A stretch of 64,000 bases of DNA, from NCBI GenBank assembly GCA_041741455.1, contig JBGSJZ010000025.1, positions 1 through 64,000 on the forward strand, written 5' to 3'. How positions within the stretch are numbered: the first letter of the stretch is position 1; every line of letters starts with the position of its first letter. Both the position numbers and the translations under genes were made by a program. Below, piece after piece: positions 17,869-26,005 of this stretch. This stretch comes from CALESS01 sp041741455 (GTDB taxonomy: Bacteria > Chloroflexota > Anaerolineae > Anaerolineales > Anaerolineaceae). The notes under the pieces were generated by a model. It made no database searches and had not been told where the DNA came from. It saw only the letters and a program-made list of their open reading frames with translations.

Positions 17869-18858
17869 CTAAGGCATGATGAAGACGGAACCGGCCTGGT
17901 TGTAACCCACGCCAGAACCAACAAAGGCTACCATATCACCGGATTTGATTTTGCCCTGCTTGCGAGCATCATCAAAGGCCATCGGTAGGCAGGCAGAGCC
18001 AGTATAGCCCCACTTGTGCATGATCCAGTGAGCTTTTTCAATCGGCAGGCCGAGGGTTTCCATAACCTGCTTGATGGTGTTCATACGCACCTGGGTGAAG
18101 ATGATCATATCCAGGTCGTTCAGGTCAAAATGACCGTTGGCCGCCAATTCTTGCAAGCGGGCAGGCCAACCCTCATCATTGACCGTGGCTGGGAAGGGGG
18201 TGATCAATTTGACTTTGGTGCGCCCGGCTGCAAACGAATCGGCCGTAACCGGTTCATAGGTTCCGCCTGAATAAATGCCCCAATGTTTGTGGTAAGAGCC
18301 ATCGGCGGCAAAGGTCGAGGTGACAAAGCCAGGTTTATCCGCTCCAGTAAGCACAGCCGCTCCGGCGCCATCACCATAGAAGAAGGACATGACGTCCTTT
18401 TCCAGGTCAGCCAGCTTGTGCATCATGTAAGCGCCAATGACCAGTACGTATTTCAGGTTCAGGTTACTGCCAATCAAGCCCGCCGCCAGGTTCAGGCCGG
18501 TCGGGAAAGAAGCGCAGGCACAGCCGACATCAAAGGTGCCGGCCTTGAGCGCACCCAACTTGTGCTGCACCACGACTGAGGTGGCCGGGGTGACGTAATC
18601 CGGGCTGTCGGTGCCAACGATGATCAAATCCAGATCTTCCGGCTTGATCCCGGCATCCGCCAGGGCTGCCTTGCCGGCTTCCACCGCCAGGTCAGAGGTC
18701 GCCCAATCGTCAGGTGCATAGAAGCGAGTTTTGATCCCTCCGGAAGCTTCGAATTTGCCAATCACCGGGCCAAATTTTTCAGCTAAAACGCTGTTGGGAA
18801 CTTCAATCGGCGGCAGGTACATGCCCGTGCCGATAATCGTTGCATAGCGTGCCATCAT
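17869..18858 (-). CDS. KASIII (FabH)-like ketoacyl synthase with altered catalytic His and Asn
   Basis: Thiolase-superfamily protein of 329 residues with FabH layout. The nucleophile Cys115 lies in DVGCACASF, and FYGDGAGAAVL and VAFVGSGVGYNQAGSVF are retained. The FabH His (HQAN motif) aligns with Thr255 in FTQVRMN, and the Asn of the GNTSAA motif aligns with Tyr285 in WGYTGSAC. Normal decarboxylative condensation is therefore doubtful; acyl transfer or a different condensation is possible. Two ATGs stand in tandem after AGGAG, and the second (18855) has the better 6-nt spacing. It is not next to acpP or other fatty-acid synthesis genes. Confidence 0.8.
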   Translation of the reverse strand: MMARYATIIGTGMYLPPIEVPNSVLAEKFGPVIGKFEASGGIKTRFYAPDDWATSDLAVEAGKAALADAGIKPEDLDLIIVGTDSPDYVTPATSVVVQHKLGALKAGTFDVGCACASFPTGLNLAAGLIGSNLNLKYVLVIGAYMMHKLADLEKDVMSFFYGDGAGAAVLTGADKPGFVTSTFAADGSYHKHWGIYSGGTYEPVTADSFAAGRTKVKLITPFPATVNDEGWPARLQELAANGHFDLNDLDMIIFTQVRMNTIKQVMETLGLPIEKAHWIMHKWGYTGSACLPMAFDDARKQGKIKSGDMVAFVGSGVGYNQAGSVFIMP

Positions 18859-18883
18859 CTGCTCCTCTATCCTTTACTGCCTG

Positions 18884-19648
18884 TTATGATCCGAGCACAA
18901 TTCCGCCATCTGCACTGATGGTGGCGCCATGCACGAAGCTGGCCTCATCGCTCGCCAGCCAAAGATAGACATTGGCAATTTCCACCGGGTCGCCCAGGCG
19001 GCCGAGGGGAGTCTTGGCGCGCATGCCGGCCAATACTTCTTCCGGCATCTTCTGTACCATTTCGGTGGCAATGAAGCCCGGGCAGATGGCATTGACGCGA
19101 ATGTTGAAGCGGCCGAGTTCACGCGCCCAAACCTTGGTCATGCCGATTACACCGGCCTTGGTGGCGACATAGTTGGTCTGGCCCATGTTGCCATACAGGC
19201 CCACTACCGAGGAGGCGTTGAGGATGACACCACCATGCTGCTTGATCATGAATGGTGAAACTGCCTGGGCGCAGTTGAAGACGCCTTTCAGGTTGACATC
19301 CACCACCAGGTCAAATGCGCTCTCATCCATCTGCTTGACCAGTTGACCATCCTTCACTTTGACGAACAACGCATCCCGAGTGATGCCGGCATTGTTAACC
19401 AGCACATCCACCCGACCAAGCCTGGTTACCACATCTTCCACCCAAGCCTGCACTTCGGCTCGGTCCGCCACATTCACCTTGTAGAACACAGCCTCGTGGC
19501 CAATTTCCACAGCAGCTGCCTGACCAACTTCTTCATTGACATCACAAATGACAACTTTCGCCCCTTCTTCAGCGAAACGAATGGCAGTGGCTTTGCCGAT
19601 GCCGGCTGCTCCACCGGTGATGAGACAAACCTTATCCTTCAGACGCAT
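18884..19648 (-). CDS. SDR-family 3-oxoacyl-ACP/CoA reductase (FabG-like)
   Basis: Classical short-chain dehydrogenase of 254 residues. The cofactor motif TGGAAGIG is at 11-18; Asp in VVICDVNE after strand 2 favours NAD(H). NNAGITRD is followed by the catalytic Ser in NASSVVG and by YVATK (Tyr and Lys). Its length and ISADGG ending match FabG or 3-hydroxyacyl-CoA dehydrogenases. AGGAG lies 7 nt upstream of the ATG. As first gene of the operon it would be the first protein made downstream of the SARP-like repeats at 19800-19828. Confidence 0.9.
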   Translation of the reverse strand: MRLKDKVCLITGGAAGIGKATAIRFAEEGAKVVICDVNEEVGQAAAVEIGHEAVFYKVNVADRAEVQAWVEDVVTRLGRVDVLVNNAGITRDALFVKVKDGQLVKQMDESAFDLVVDVNLKGVFNCAQAVSPFMIKQHGGVILNASSVVGLYGNMGQTNYVATKAGVIGMTKVWARELGRFNIRVNAICPGFIATEMVQKMPEEVLAGMRAKTPLGRLGDPVEIANVYLWLASDEASFVHGATISADGGIVLGS

Positions 19649-19783
19649 GACGAGACTCCTTTGGGCGCTTTGCCCAGTGTAGAATGGTATGAAATTTTTA
19701 CTAGCAGGCCGCTAAAACCAACGGCAAAGATATTGTGGGGATTGGGCAGGCAGATTGAGATGCAGACGGTGCCTACCATGACT

Positions 19784-19828
19784 AGAATAGCAGGCAAAGG
19801 TTGCACAGTGGTTACAAAATCGTTACAA
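19784..19828 (-). promoter_or_regulatory. Candidate SARP/BTAD operator with 11-bp periodic heptamers and -10 box
   Basis: On the minus strand TTGTAAC (19828-19822), TTGTAAC (19817-19811) and GTGCAAC (19806-19800) follow one another with exactly 4 bp between them, a period of 11 bp. A -10-like TATTCT lies at 19789-19784, 10 bp after the last heptamer. SARP/BTAD activators of actinobacteria bind direct heptamers with this period, the last one about 8 bp before the -10 box. The site lies between a BTAD regulator gene and the operon starting with the SDR. Function inferred. Confidence 0.6.
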
Positions 19829-19846
19829 ATTGGGAAATTGTCTGAA

Positions 19847-22800
19847 TTAATTGCGCGTCATGCGTTGCAGGAGAGCTTGCATCTCGCCGGAAGGCTCAAT
19901 CCCCAGGTGCTCACGCAAGGTAGCGGAATAGCGATTGTAGATATTCTGGACCTGGGCCCGGTTGCCCAGGGTGCCGTAGATTTCCATTAAGTAACGGTAC
20001 GCCGGTTCATCGGTCGGGTCGCGACGGATCATGGCCTGGCAAACCTGGATGGCTTCCTCCCGGTTGCCGGTGGTCACCAGCAGTTCGCACAATCGATCCC
20101 CGGCGGACAGCCAGACCCTGTTCAAGCGCTCACGTTCGACCTGGGTCCATCCCTCGTTCAGACTGTCCGGTAAAAACTCATCCGCGCCCAGCGCCAAGGC
20201 CTGGCGCAACCCTTCCAATCCTTCGCTGGCGGCCAGCCGTTCAAACTCATCCCCATCCAAGCGGATAACGGCCTGCGGATTGAGCATGTAGAAGTTTTCC
20301 CGCCGGGCGATGAAAAATGCCGGGCTGCCCTGCGGACGCTCTGGTTCGAGAGCTTTGTTCAGCGCATTTAAGGCCACCTTAAAATCGCGCACCGCCGCAT
20401 CCCCAGGGGACTCCGGCCACAGCCGGTCAGCAATTTGCTCACGCCCCAACCATTGGCCGCGATGCAGCAGCAACAACTGGAATAACTGCCGGGCTTTCTC
20501 GCGCTGCCACTCTGCCGGGCGGATTAACTCAGTGCCGCGCCAGGCAGTGAATGGCCCAAACAGGCGCACCCAGAGCGTGTAACCAGGGTGTGTTTCAACT
20601 TCTTCCAGGCCGGCATCCCGCAACAATTCGGTGATGGTAACCGGCTCAATCCCATGGCGTCGGGCTTCCAACAGCAAGGGCCAGAAGGACTGGCCATCCC
20701 GCAAGCCAATGAAAGTCGGGCGGGTCAGCAAGCTGATATAGCCGTTCTGCCGCACCACCGGCAGCAAACAGGCGACGCAGGTCATAGCCTTTTCCCGGCT
20801 CCCCAGCCGCCAGGCATTCAGCGCTAACCAAATCTGGGTGGCGCACCAGCCATAGGCATCTTCCACCTGTTCGAAGCGCAAGGCGGCTTCCTCCAACCAG
20901 GTTTGGGCTTCGGCAGCCTCCCCGGCCAATGTGAAGGCAGAACCCAGCGCCACCCGGACCAGGTTCCCCATCCAAACATCCCCGGCCTGCCCGGCAATCT
21001 CCAAGGCCCTTTCGGCATACGCCCGGGCAGAGACAAGATCTCCGCTATAGCCAGTGGCGCGGGCCAGTCCCCACAAAGGCTCCACGTGCACGCGCATCAC
21101 TTTGAACGGCCGACTTTTTTCGATGGATTGTTCGTAGATAGGCAGCGCCGAACGGCAGGCATTGGCGTTCCAGGGTTGGTCGCTGGCCATCTGGATCGGA
21201 TGTCCCAGGCGCATCAACCCGACCGATTCCACGAATCCAGATTGCAAGCGCTGGCCAATACGGATGCCCTCGCGAGCAGCGGATTCAGCTGTCTCGACAT
21301 CGCCCTGTAAAACACAAATCAAGGAGAGCAACATCAGGGTTTCGCGATGGAATCGCTGCGGCCGGCTGCCGGCATTCTGGCGTTCCTGTTCGGCGCGCTC
21401 CTCCAAAATCTTGCGCCCGGCGGCCAGTTGACCGGTGCGGAGCAGGGCGCGCGCCTCTAAATAGAGATCACCCGGGTCGCTTTCTGCCCGCAACAACTGC
21501 GCCTCATGGTGCAAGGCCTGGGCCTGGTCGGGATGCCCGAGATTGAGGCGGTTTTCGGCCAGTTGGTCCAGCAAGCTGGCGGTGATGCTGCGATATTCCT
21601 GTGGTTCGAGCAAACGCAGGGCATTTTCCAGCAGGCTGTCCGCCTTCATTGGGCGAATGGTGTCCAGGTAGACCTGGGCCTGGCCGCGCAGGGCCAAGGC
21701 ATGGCCCAGCCGATTCATTTGCCGGGTATAGTTCGTCTCCGCCTGCTGGTACTCCTCCAACGCCCCTTCAAAATCGTTGCGCAGACGCAACACATCCCCC
21801 TTCAATAGATGCAAGCCCGGGTGGCTTTGCCAGATCTCGACCGGCAAAGGCGCCAGCCAGCTGAGCAATGAGTCATACCGCCCAAGAGCCAGCATATCAT
21901 CACCCAAACGCTCCACCCAGGCGGCCACCGCGTCAAAATCACCCGCCTGTAACAAGTGATAGATGCCTTCCTCAGGATGGCGTCCGTCATAATAATCCGC
22001 CGCCAGACGGTGCAAATGACGCGCCCTTTCTGGATCACACTGGAGCTGGGTACGCAGAAAATCATGAAACAGGCGTTGATAGCGGTAAGCGCCCTCACCC
22101 ACTTGCTCGATGAAGAAACCAGTTTCGTAGAGCCAGGCCAGCATCCCGGCACTACTGCCGCCGGTCAGTGTGTCGCAAACCCGAACGTCCATCTGCCGCA
22201 GAACGGCGGTGGTAAGCAGAAAATTTTGCAAAGGGGCCGGTTGACGAGCCAGCACATCGTTGGCCAGATAATCAAACAAATCTTCGAGGGTATCCGGGAA
22301 ATGCTCCAAGGCCTGATCCAACCCGGACATGGCACCGCTTTGCAGACTTTGCCAGACCATCTGAAGGGCAATCACCCAGCCATCGGTCTCCTGCGCCAGC
22401 CGTTCCGCCTGTTCACGCTGCATCGGCAGGCTGTACTGGTCGGTGAACAGATTTTGAATCTCTTCGACCGTGAAAGCCAGGTCGGCGCTCAGGATGGTGT
22501 GGACCTTGCCCTTGACTCGCCAGCGTTTCATGGCAGGCGTAGCCGGGATCTGCCGGCTGGCCAGGATCAGGCAGAAATTCGGCGGGTGGTAATCCACCAG
22601 CCGTTCCACCAGGGCAGCAATCTCAGGAATGTCCATCACCAGGTGATAATCATCCAGCACCAGCACCGCCGGCCCATCGAGTCCAATGGTTAAAGCATTG
22701 ATCAATGGCGTCAGGGCTGCCGTGGAGACCCGGCTGCCGCTTTCCTCCAGCGCCCGCAATGCGCTCTCCCCCAGGCCAGCCCCGGCTTGATTGAAGGCAG

Positions 22801-23056
22801 AAAGTAAGTGGGCCAAAAAAAGCAGCGGGTCGCGGTCAGGTTCGGTGATGGTGTACCAGAAAAAATTCTTGACCTGCCCGGCCAGTTCTGCCAGCAGGGT
22901 GGATTTTCCATAGCCGGTGCCCGCTTGCACGAGCACCACCGGGTATTCAAAAACGACCTGCAGGCGCTTCAGCAAGCGCGGGCGCGGCAATAACCCCTTG
23001 CGCCCCGCCTGGGGTGGGATCAACTGGCTCTGAATGACCAGGTCGCGAATCGCCAT
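19847..23056 (-). CDS. MalT-like STAND / BTAD transcriptional regulator
   Basis: A 1069-residue regulator. The P-loop AGTGYGKST is at 45-53, VLVLDDYH (about 130) is Walker B, and a MalT-like sensor region and TPR-like helical repeats follow (about 350-800). An OmpR-type winged helix with WVRLFGPFTAWRGTELI starts near 823, and a BTAD domain covers about 925-1069 (ending near EHLGIEPSGEM). ATP- and inducer-dependent oligomerisation is usual for this class. It is encoded directly upstream of the acyl-CoA operon, with SARP-like repeats in the gap, and is probably its activator. The LuxR-type HTH found in MalT itself is absent. Confidence 0.88.
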   Translation of the reverse strand: MAIRDLVIQSQLIPPQAGRKGLLPRPRLLKRLQVVFEYPVVLVQAGTGYGKSTLLAELAGQVKNFFWYTITEPDRDPLLFLAHLLSAFNQAGAGLGESALRALEESGSRVSTAALTPLINALTIGLDGPAVLVLDDYHLVMDIPEIAALVERLVDYHPPNFCLILASRQIPATPAMKRWRVKGKVHTILSADLAFTVEEIQNLFTDQYSLPMQREQAERLAQETDGWVIALQMVWQSLQSGAMSGLDQALEHFPDTLEDLFDYLANDVLARQPAPLQNFLLTTAVLRQMDVRVCDTLTGGSSAGMLAWLYETGFFIEQVGEGAYRYQRLFHDFLRTQLQCDPERARHLHRLAADYYDGRHPEEGIYHLLQAGDFDAVAAWVERLGDDMLALGRYDSLLSWLAPLPVEIWQSHPGLHLLKGDVLRLRNDFEGALEEYQQAETNYTRQMNRLGHALALRGQAQVYLDTIRPMKADSLLENALRLLEPQEYRSITASLLDQLAENRLNLGHPDQAQALHHEAQLLRAESDPGDLYLEARALLRTGQLAAGRKILEERAEQERQNAGSRPQRFHRETLMLLSLICVLQGDVETAESAAREGIRIGQRLQSGFVESVGLMRLGHPIQMASDQPWNANACRSALPIYEQSIEKSRPFKVMRVHVEPLWGLARATGYSGDLVSARAYAERALEIAGQAGDVWMGNLVRVALGSAFTLAGEAAEAQTWLEEAALRFEQVEDAYGWCATQIWLALNAWRLGSREKAMTCVACLLPVVRQNGYISLLTRPTFIGLRDGQSFWPLLLEARRHGIEPVTITELLRDAGLEEVETHPGYTLWVRLFGPFTAWRGTELIRPAEWQREKARQLFQLLLLHRGQWLGREQIADRLWPESPGDAAVRDFKVALNALNKALEPERPQGSPAFFIARRENFYMLNPQAVIRLDGDEFERLAASEGLEGLRQALALGADEFLPDSLNEGWTQVERERLNRVWLSAGDRLCELLVTTGNREEAIQVCQAMIRRDPTDEPAYRYLMEIYGTLGNRAQVQNIYNRYSATLREHLGIEPSGEMQALLQRMTRN

Positions 23057-23077
23057 GAAGATTTCCTGTAAGCGATC

Positions 23078-23590
23078 CTAGCGTTTTACCTGCAAAGTCG
23101 GACGCGCCAAGCGCACAATCCCGCCATGAGAGGTCTTGACGCAGCCCTGCAGGCTGAGGTACAGCAAATTATTCAATTTTTTGAGGAACTTCAAACCATC
23201 ATCGGTAATGCGGTTGCAAAAACTGAGATCCAGCCAGATCAGCCGGGTGAATGCTTCCAGATACGGCATGCCCTGGTTTCCCACATCGCAGGAAGACAAA
23301 TTCAAATACTGCAGGTGTTTTAGCAGGATCAACTTTTTCAGGCCCTCATCCGTCACGCTGCGGTTCTCGGAAAGGTTGAGATAGATCACCTGCTTCAAAC
23401 CGTCCAACTCCTTGACCAGCGCCTTCAGTTCGGCGTCGTCCCGCAGCCGGGCGCGCACCTGGATTTCTTCACCCTCCGGAAAGTGAATAATTCCGGGGCC
23501 GCGGTCCAACTCAAACCAGGTGTCGTCCAGTCCGCCCTTAGGACGGTGATAAACCCATAATTCCATTGCGGTGACAAGTGTTTCGCTCAT
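23078..23590 (-). CDS. Leucine-rich-repeat protein
   Basis: A 170-residue protein with no signal peptide or membrane helix. From about residue 55 it consists of four to five LRRs of the cysteine-containing/F-box type (LKQVIYLNLSENRSVTDEGL, LQYLNLSSCDVGNQGM, LIWLDLSFCNRITDDGL). The first 50 residues look like a small cap domain. It probably binds a protein partner. Its start overlaps the stop of the CPBP protease gene by 4 nt, and it is followed after 21 bp by the MalT-BTAD gene, so the three are likely one transcript. Confidence 0.75.
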   Translation of the reverse strand: MSETLVTAMELWVYHRPKGGLDDTWFELDRGPGIIHFPEGEEIQVRARLRDDAELKALVKELDGLKQVIYLNLSENRSVTDEGLKKLILLKHLQYLNLSSCDVGNQGMPYLEAFTRLIWLDLSFCNRITDDGLKFLKKLNNLLYLSLQGCVKTSHGGIVRLARPTLQVKR

Positions 23591-24516
23591 ACAGACTCCT
23601 CTACTGGTTGCAAAGCCTTGCTGCTGACCAATATTAAGATAGTGACTACAAAAAAGGCGATACCACCAATCAGACCAGTTGGTGCCGGGCCGATCAGGGG
23701 ATTCGGCTCGCTGGCCAGGAACAACATTCCGATTGCGGCAATTCCATTAATGGCCGCATGCCCGATGACAGCCGGCCAAACCGATCCGCCGCGCAAAGTT
23801 ACCCAGCTCAACAGGGCGCCCAGACAAATACAAACCACCACCATCATCAGCATGCCCAGCCAGGGCGCACCGGTATATTCCAGACCATAGTTGTGACCCA
23901 TGGCAATAATCGGCCAGTGCCAGATGCCCCAGATCACACCCGAAATCAACACCGCCTTACGACCACCCAGCGGCATCAACTTGGGCAGCAGGTAGGCCCG
24001 CCAGCCGAACTCCTCGCCGAAGGTAAAAATGCCGTTCAAGATCGGCGAAAGCAAAACCGCCTGAATGAATTGGATGAAGACAAGCGTCAACATCGACATG
24101 GGAATGGGAGTATCCCCGGCCAGGCCAGCCATCTGCTCGGAGAAAAGTTTCATTTCTGGATCATAGAACTGCGGCATGACCAGATAAAACACAACTGCCC
24201 CGATCACCGTTAAGGCGGCAGGAAGTACCCAGGCCGCCAGCCAGTATGGCCAACCCCGCTTGATTTTCGGCCGGAGATAAAGGTTGCTCCAACCTTCACG
24301 GGTGACCAGGCGGGTCAGGATGTGAGCCAGCCCCGGGGCAAACATATAGCCAAAGGCCAGTACAAAAAACGCCAGGGTGTAGTTGGTGAAAGGGATGATG
24401 ATCGGTGAGTTAGCCAAACCACCATTAAAAGCCAATAAAAGTGCCCACAACCAGGCGATACCAAAGGCAAAGGCCAGAAAAATCAAGATTCGTTTGAGAT
24501 CAACTTTGTTTTCCAT
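23587..24516 (-). CDS. CPBP-family intramembrane metalloprotease
   Basis: CAAX protease/bacteriocin-processing family membrane protein, 309 residues with about eight hydrophobic segments. Motif 1 is GEEFGWRAYLLPKL (Glu-Glu...Arg, about 166-178), motif 2 is GVIWGIWHWP (His) and motif 3 is VIGHAAINGI (His), so the catalytic residues are present. Substrates of such enzymes in bacteria are mostly unknown (signalling or peptide processing). It is first of the CPBP-LRR-BTAD gene run. GAGG lies about 11 nt before the ATG, and a palindromic ATTATAAT at 24538-24545 could serve as -10 for both directions. Confidence 0.88.
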   Translation of the reverse strand: MENKVDLKRILIFLAFAFGIAWLWALLLAFNGGLANSPIIIPFTNYTLAFFVLAFGYMFAPGLAHILTRLVTREGWSNLYLRPKIKRGWPYWLAAWVLPAALTVIGAVVFYLVMPQFYDPEMKLFSEQMAGLAGDTPIPMSMLTLVFIQFIQAVLLSPILNGIFTFGEEFGWRAYLLPKLMPLGGRKAVLISGVIWGIWHWPIIAMGHNYGLEYTGAPWLGMLMMVVVCICLGALLSWVTLRGGSVWPAVIGHAAINGIAAIGMLFLASEPNPLIGPAPTGLIGGIAFFVVTILILVSSKALQPVEESV

Positions 24517-24676
24517 ACGTGTTTATCCTCACGGTTGATTATAATAGCAAAGAGGATTTGTCTGTTTTTTCGATCGTTTATCCTGTCTATTACGACGCAA
24601 CCAGTATGGATTGATTGAGTTCGGTTGCTGCGCAATGACCGGCACAATCATTCCGTGCATCACAAGGATGACCACC

Positions 24677-26002
24677 ATGCCCAAAGCCGATTACATCTTT
24701 CCACCTGGCTTCCTGTGGGGTAGCGCAACTGCTGCCCACCAGGTGGAAGGCCGCAACACCAACAACGACTGGTATGCCTGGGAGCAACTGCCCGGCAAGA
24801 TCCAGGATGGCAGTAGCTCAGAACGCGCCAGCGACTGGTGGAGCGGGCGTTGGAAGGAAGACTTTGAGCGGGCGGCCGAGACCGGCCAGAATGCCCATCG
24901 CCTTTCAATCGAGTGGAGCCGTATCCAGCCAGCCCCCGACCGCTGGGATGAGGACGCCCTGGATCACTACCGTGAAATTGTCCGCGGGCTGGTGCAGCGC
25001 GGCCTGACCCCGATGGTCACCCTGCATCACTTCACCAATCCGCTGTGGCTGGCCGGGCAGGGTGGCTGGGAAAATCCACAGGCACCGGAGTGGTTCGCCG
25101 TCTACACCCGCAAGGTGGTGGAGGCGCTGAAAGAATACGTCAGCCTGTGGTGTACCATAAATGAACCCAACGTCTATGTGGCCGGGAGTTACCTGGGTGG
25201 TGATTGGCCACCGGGCAAGAATGATCAGACCGCGGCTTTCACGGTGCTTGCCAACCTGTTGCGCGGCCATGCCCTGGCTTATAAGATCATTCATGAAATC
25301 CAAAAAACCGCCCGGGTCGGGGTAGCACACCACTACCGGCCGTTCAAACCCGCCCGGCCAGCCTTCCCACCGGATCTCTGGATGACGAATTTGATCAATC
25401 AGTCCTTCAACCGGGCCTTTGCAGATGCGATCACGACGGGTAAGTTGAGCTTTGCCTTGAAGAGTGTAAACATCCCGGAAGCCCGCAACACCCAGGACTT
25501 CATCGGTGTGAATTATTACTCGTATGAAGAAGTGCGCTTTGTGATCGACCCCAAAGCCATTTTCATGCGCCGGGAATTCCCAAAAGGTGTGGAGATAAGC
25601 GGGGATGGCATGAACGCCAACCAGCCGGATGGCATGTTCAGTTCGCTTAAGTGGGCCAAAAGCTACGGGCTGCCGATCCTGATTACCGAAAACGGCATCG
25701 ATGACAGCCGGGATGGCATGCGGCCGCGCTACCTGGTCAGCCACCTGCACCAGGTCTGGCGGGCGGTCAATTTCAACTGGCAGATCAAGGGTTTCTTCCA
25801 CTGGTCGTTGGTGGATAATTTTGAATGGGACAAGGGCTGGAGCAAACGCTTTGGTCTGTGGGGGCTGGATGTACAAACCCAGACCCGCATCCGTCGACGC
25901 AGCGTGGATCTCTACGAACGGATTTGCCATGAAAACCGCATCTCCTACGACCTGGTCAATGAATTCACCCCGGAGTTGATCCCGGTGCTGTACCCCGGTT
26001 AA
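24677..26002 (+). CDS. Glycoside hydrolase family 1 beta-glucosidase
   Basis: GH1 enzyme. It opens with the family signature FPPGFLWGSATAAHQVEG; the acid/base Glu lies in CTINEPNVY and the nucleophile Glu in ILITENGID. RLSIEWSRIQP and HWSLVDNFEWDKGW are further conserved sites. No signal peptide, so it is cytoplasmic and would cleave imported beta-glycosides. The frame extends upstream to 24611, but AAGG lies 9 nt before the ATG at 24677 and the protein then begins at the usual point. An ATG at 24668 is the alternative. The stop is 4 bp before the TGT gene. It lacks some loops of longer GH1 enzymes (442 residues). Confidence 0.92.
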   Translation: MPKADYIFPPGFLWGSATAAHQVEGRNTNNDWYAWEQLPGKIQDGSSSERASDWWSGRWKEDFERAAETGQNAHRLSIEWSRIQPAPDRWDEDALDHYREIVRGLVQRGLTPMVTLHHFTNPLWLAGQGGWENPQAPEWFAVYTRKVVEALKEYVSLWCTINEPNVYVAGSYLGGDWPPGKNDQTAAFTVLANLLRGHALAYKIIHEIQKTARVGVAHHYRPFKPARPAFPPDLWMTNLINQSFNRAFADAITTGKLSFALKSVNIPEARNTQDFIGVNYYSYEEVRFVIDPKAIFMRREFPKGVEISGDGMNANQPDGMFSSLKWAKSYGLPILITENGIDDSRDGMRPRYLVSHLHQVWRAVNFNWQIKGFFHWSLVDNFEWDKGWSKRFGLWGLDVQTQTRIRRRSVDLYERICHENRISYDLVNEFTPELIPVLYPG

Positions 26003-26005
26003 TCC

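Noticed and set aside
24905..25930. A 341-codon minus-strand frame opposite the GH1 gene
   Set aside because: The GH1 frame has all catalytic motifs and this frame has none; it is an antisense shadow.
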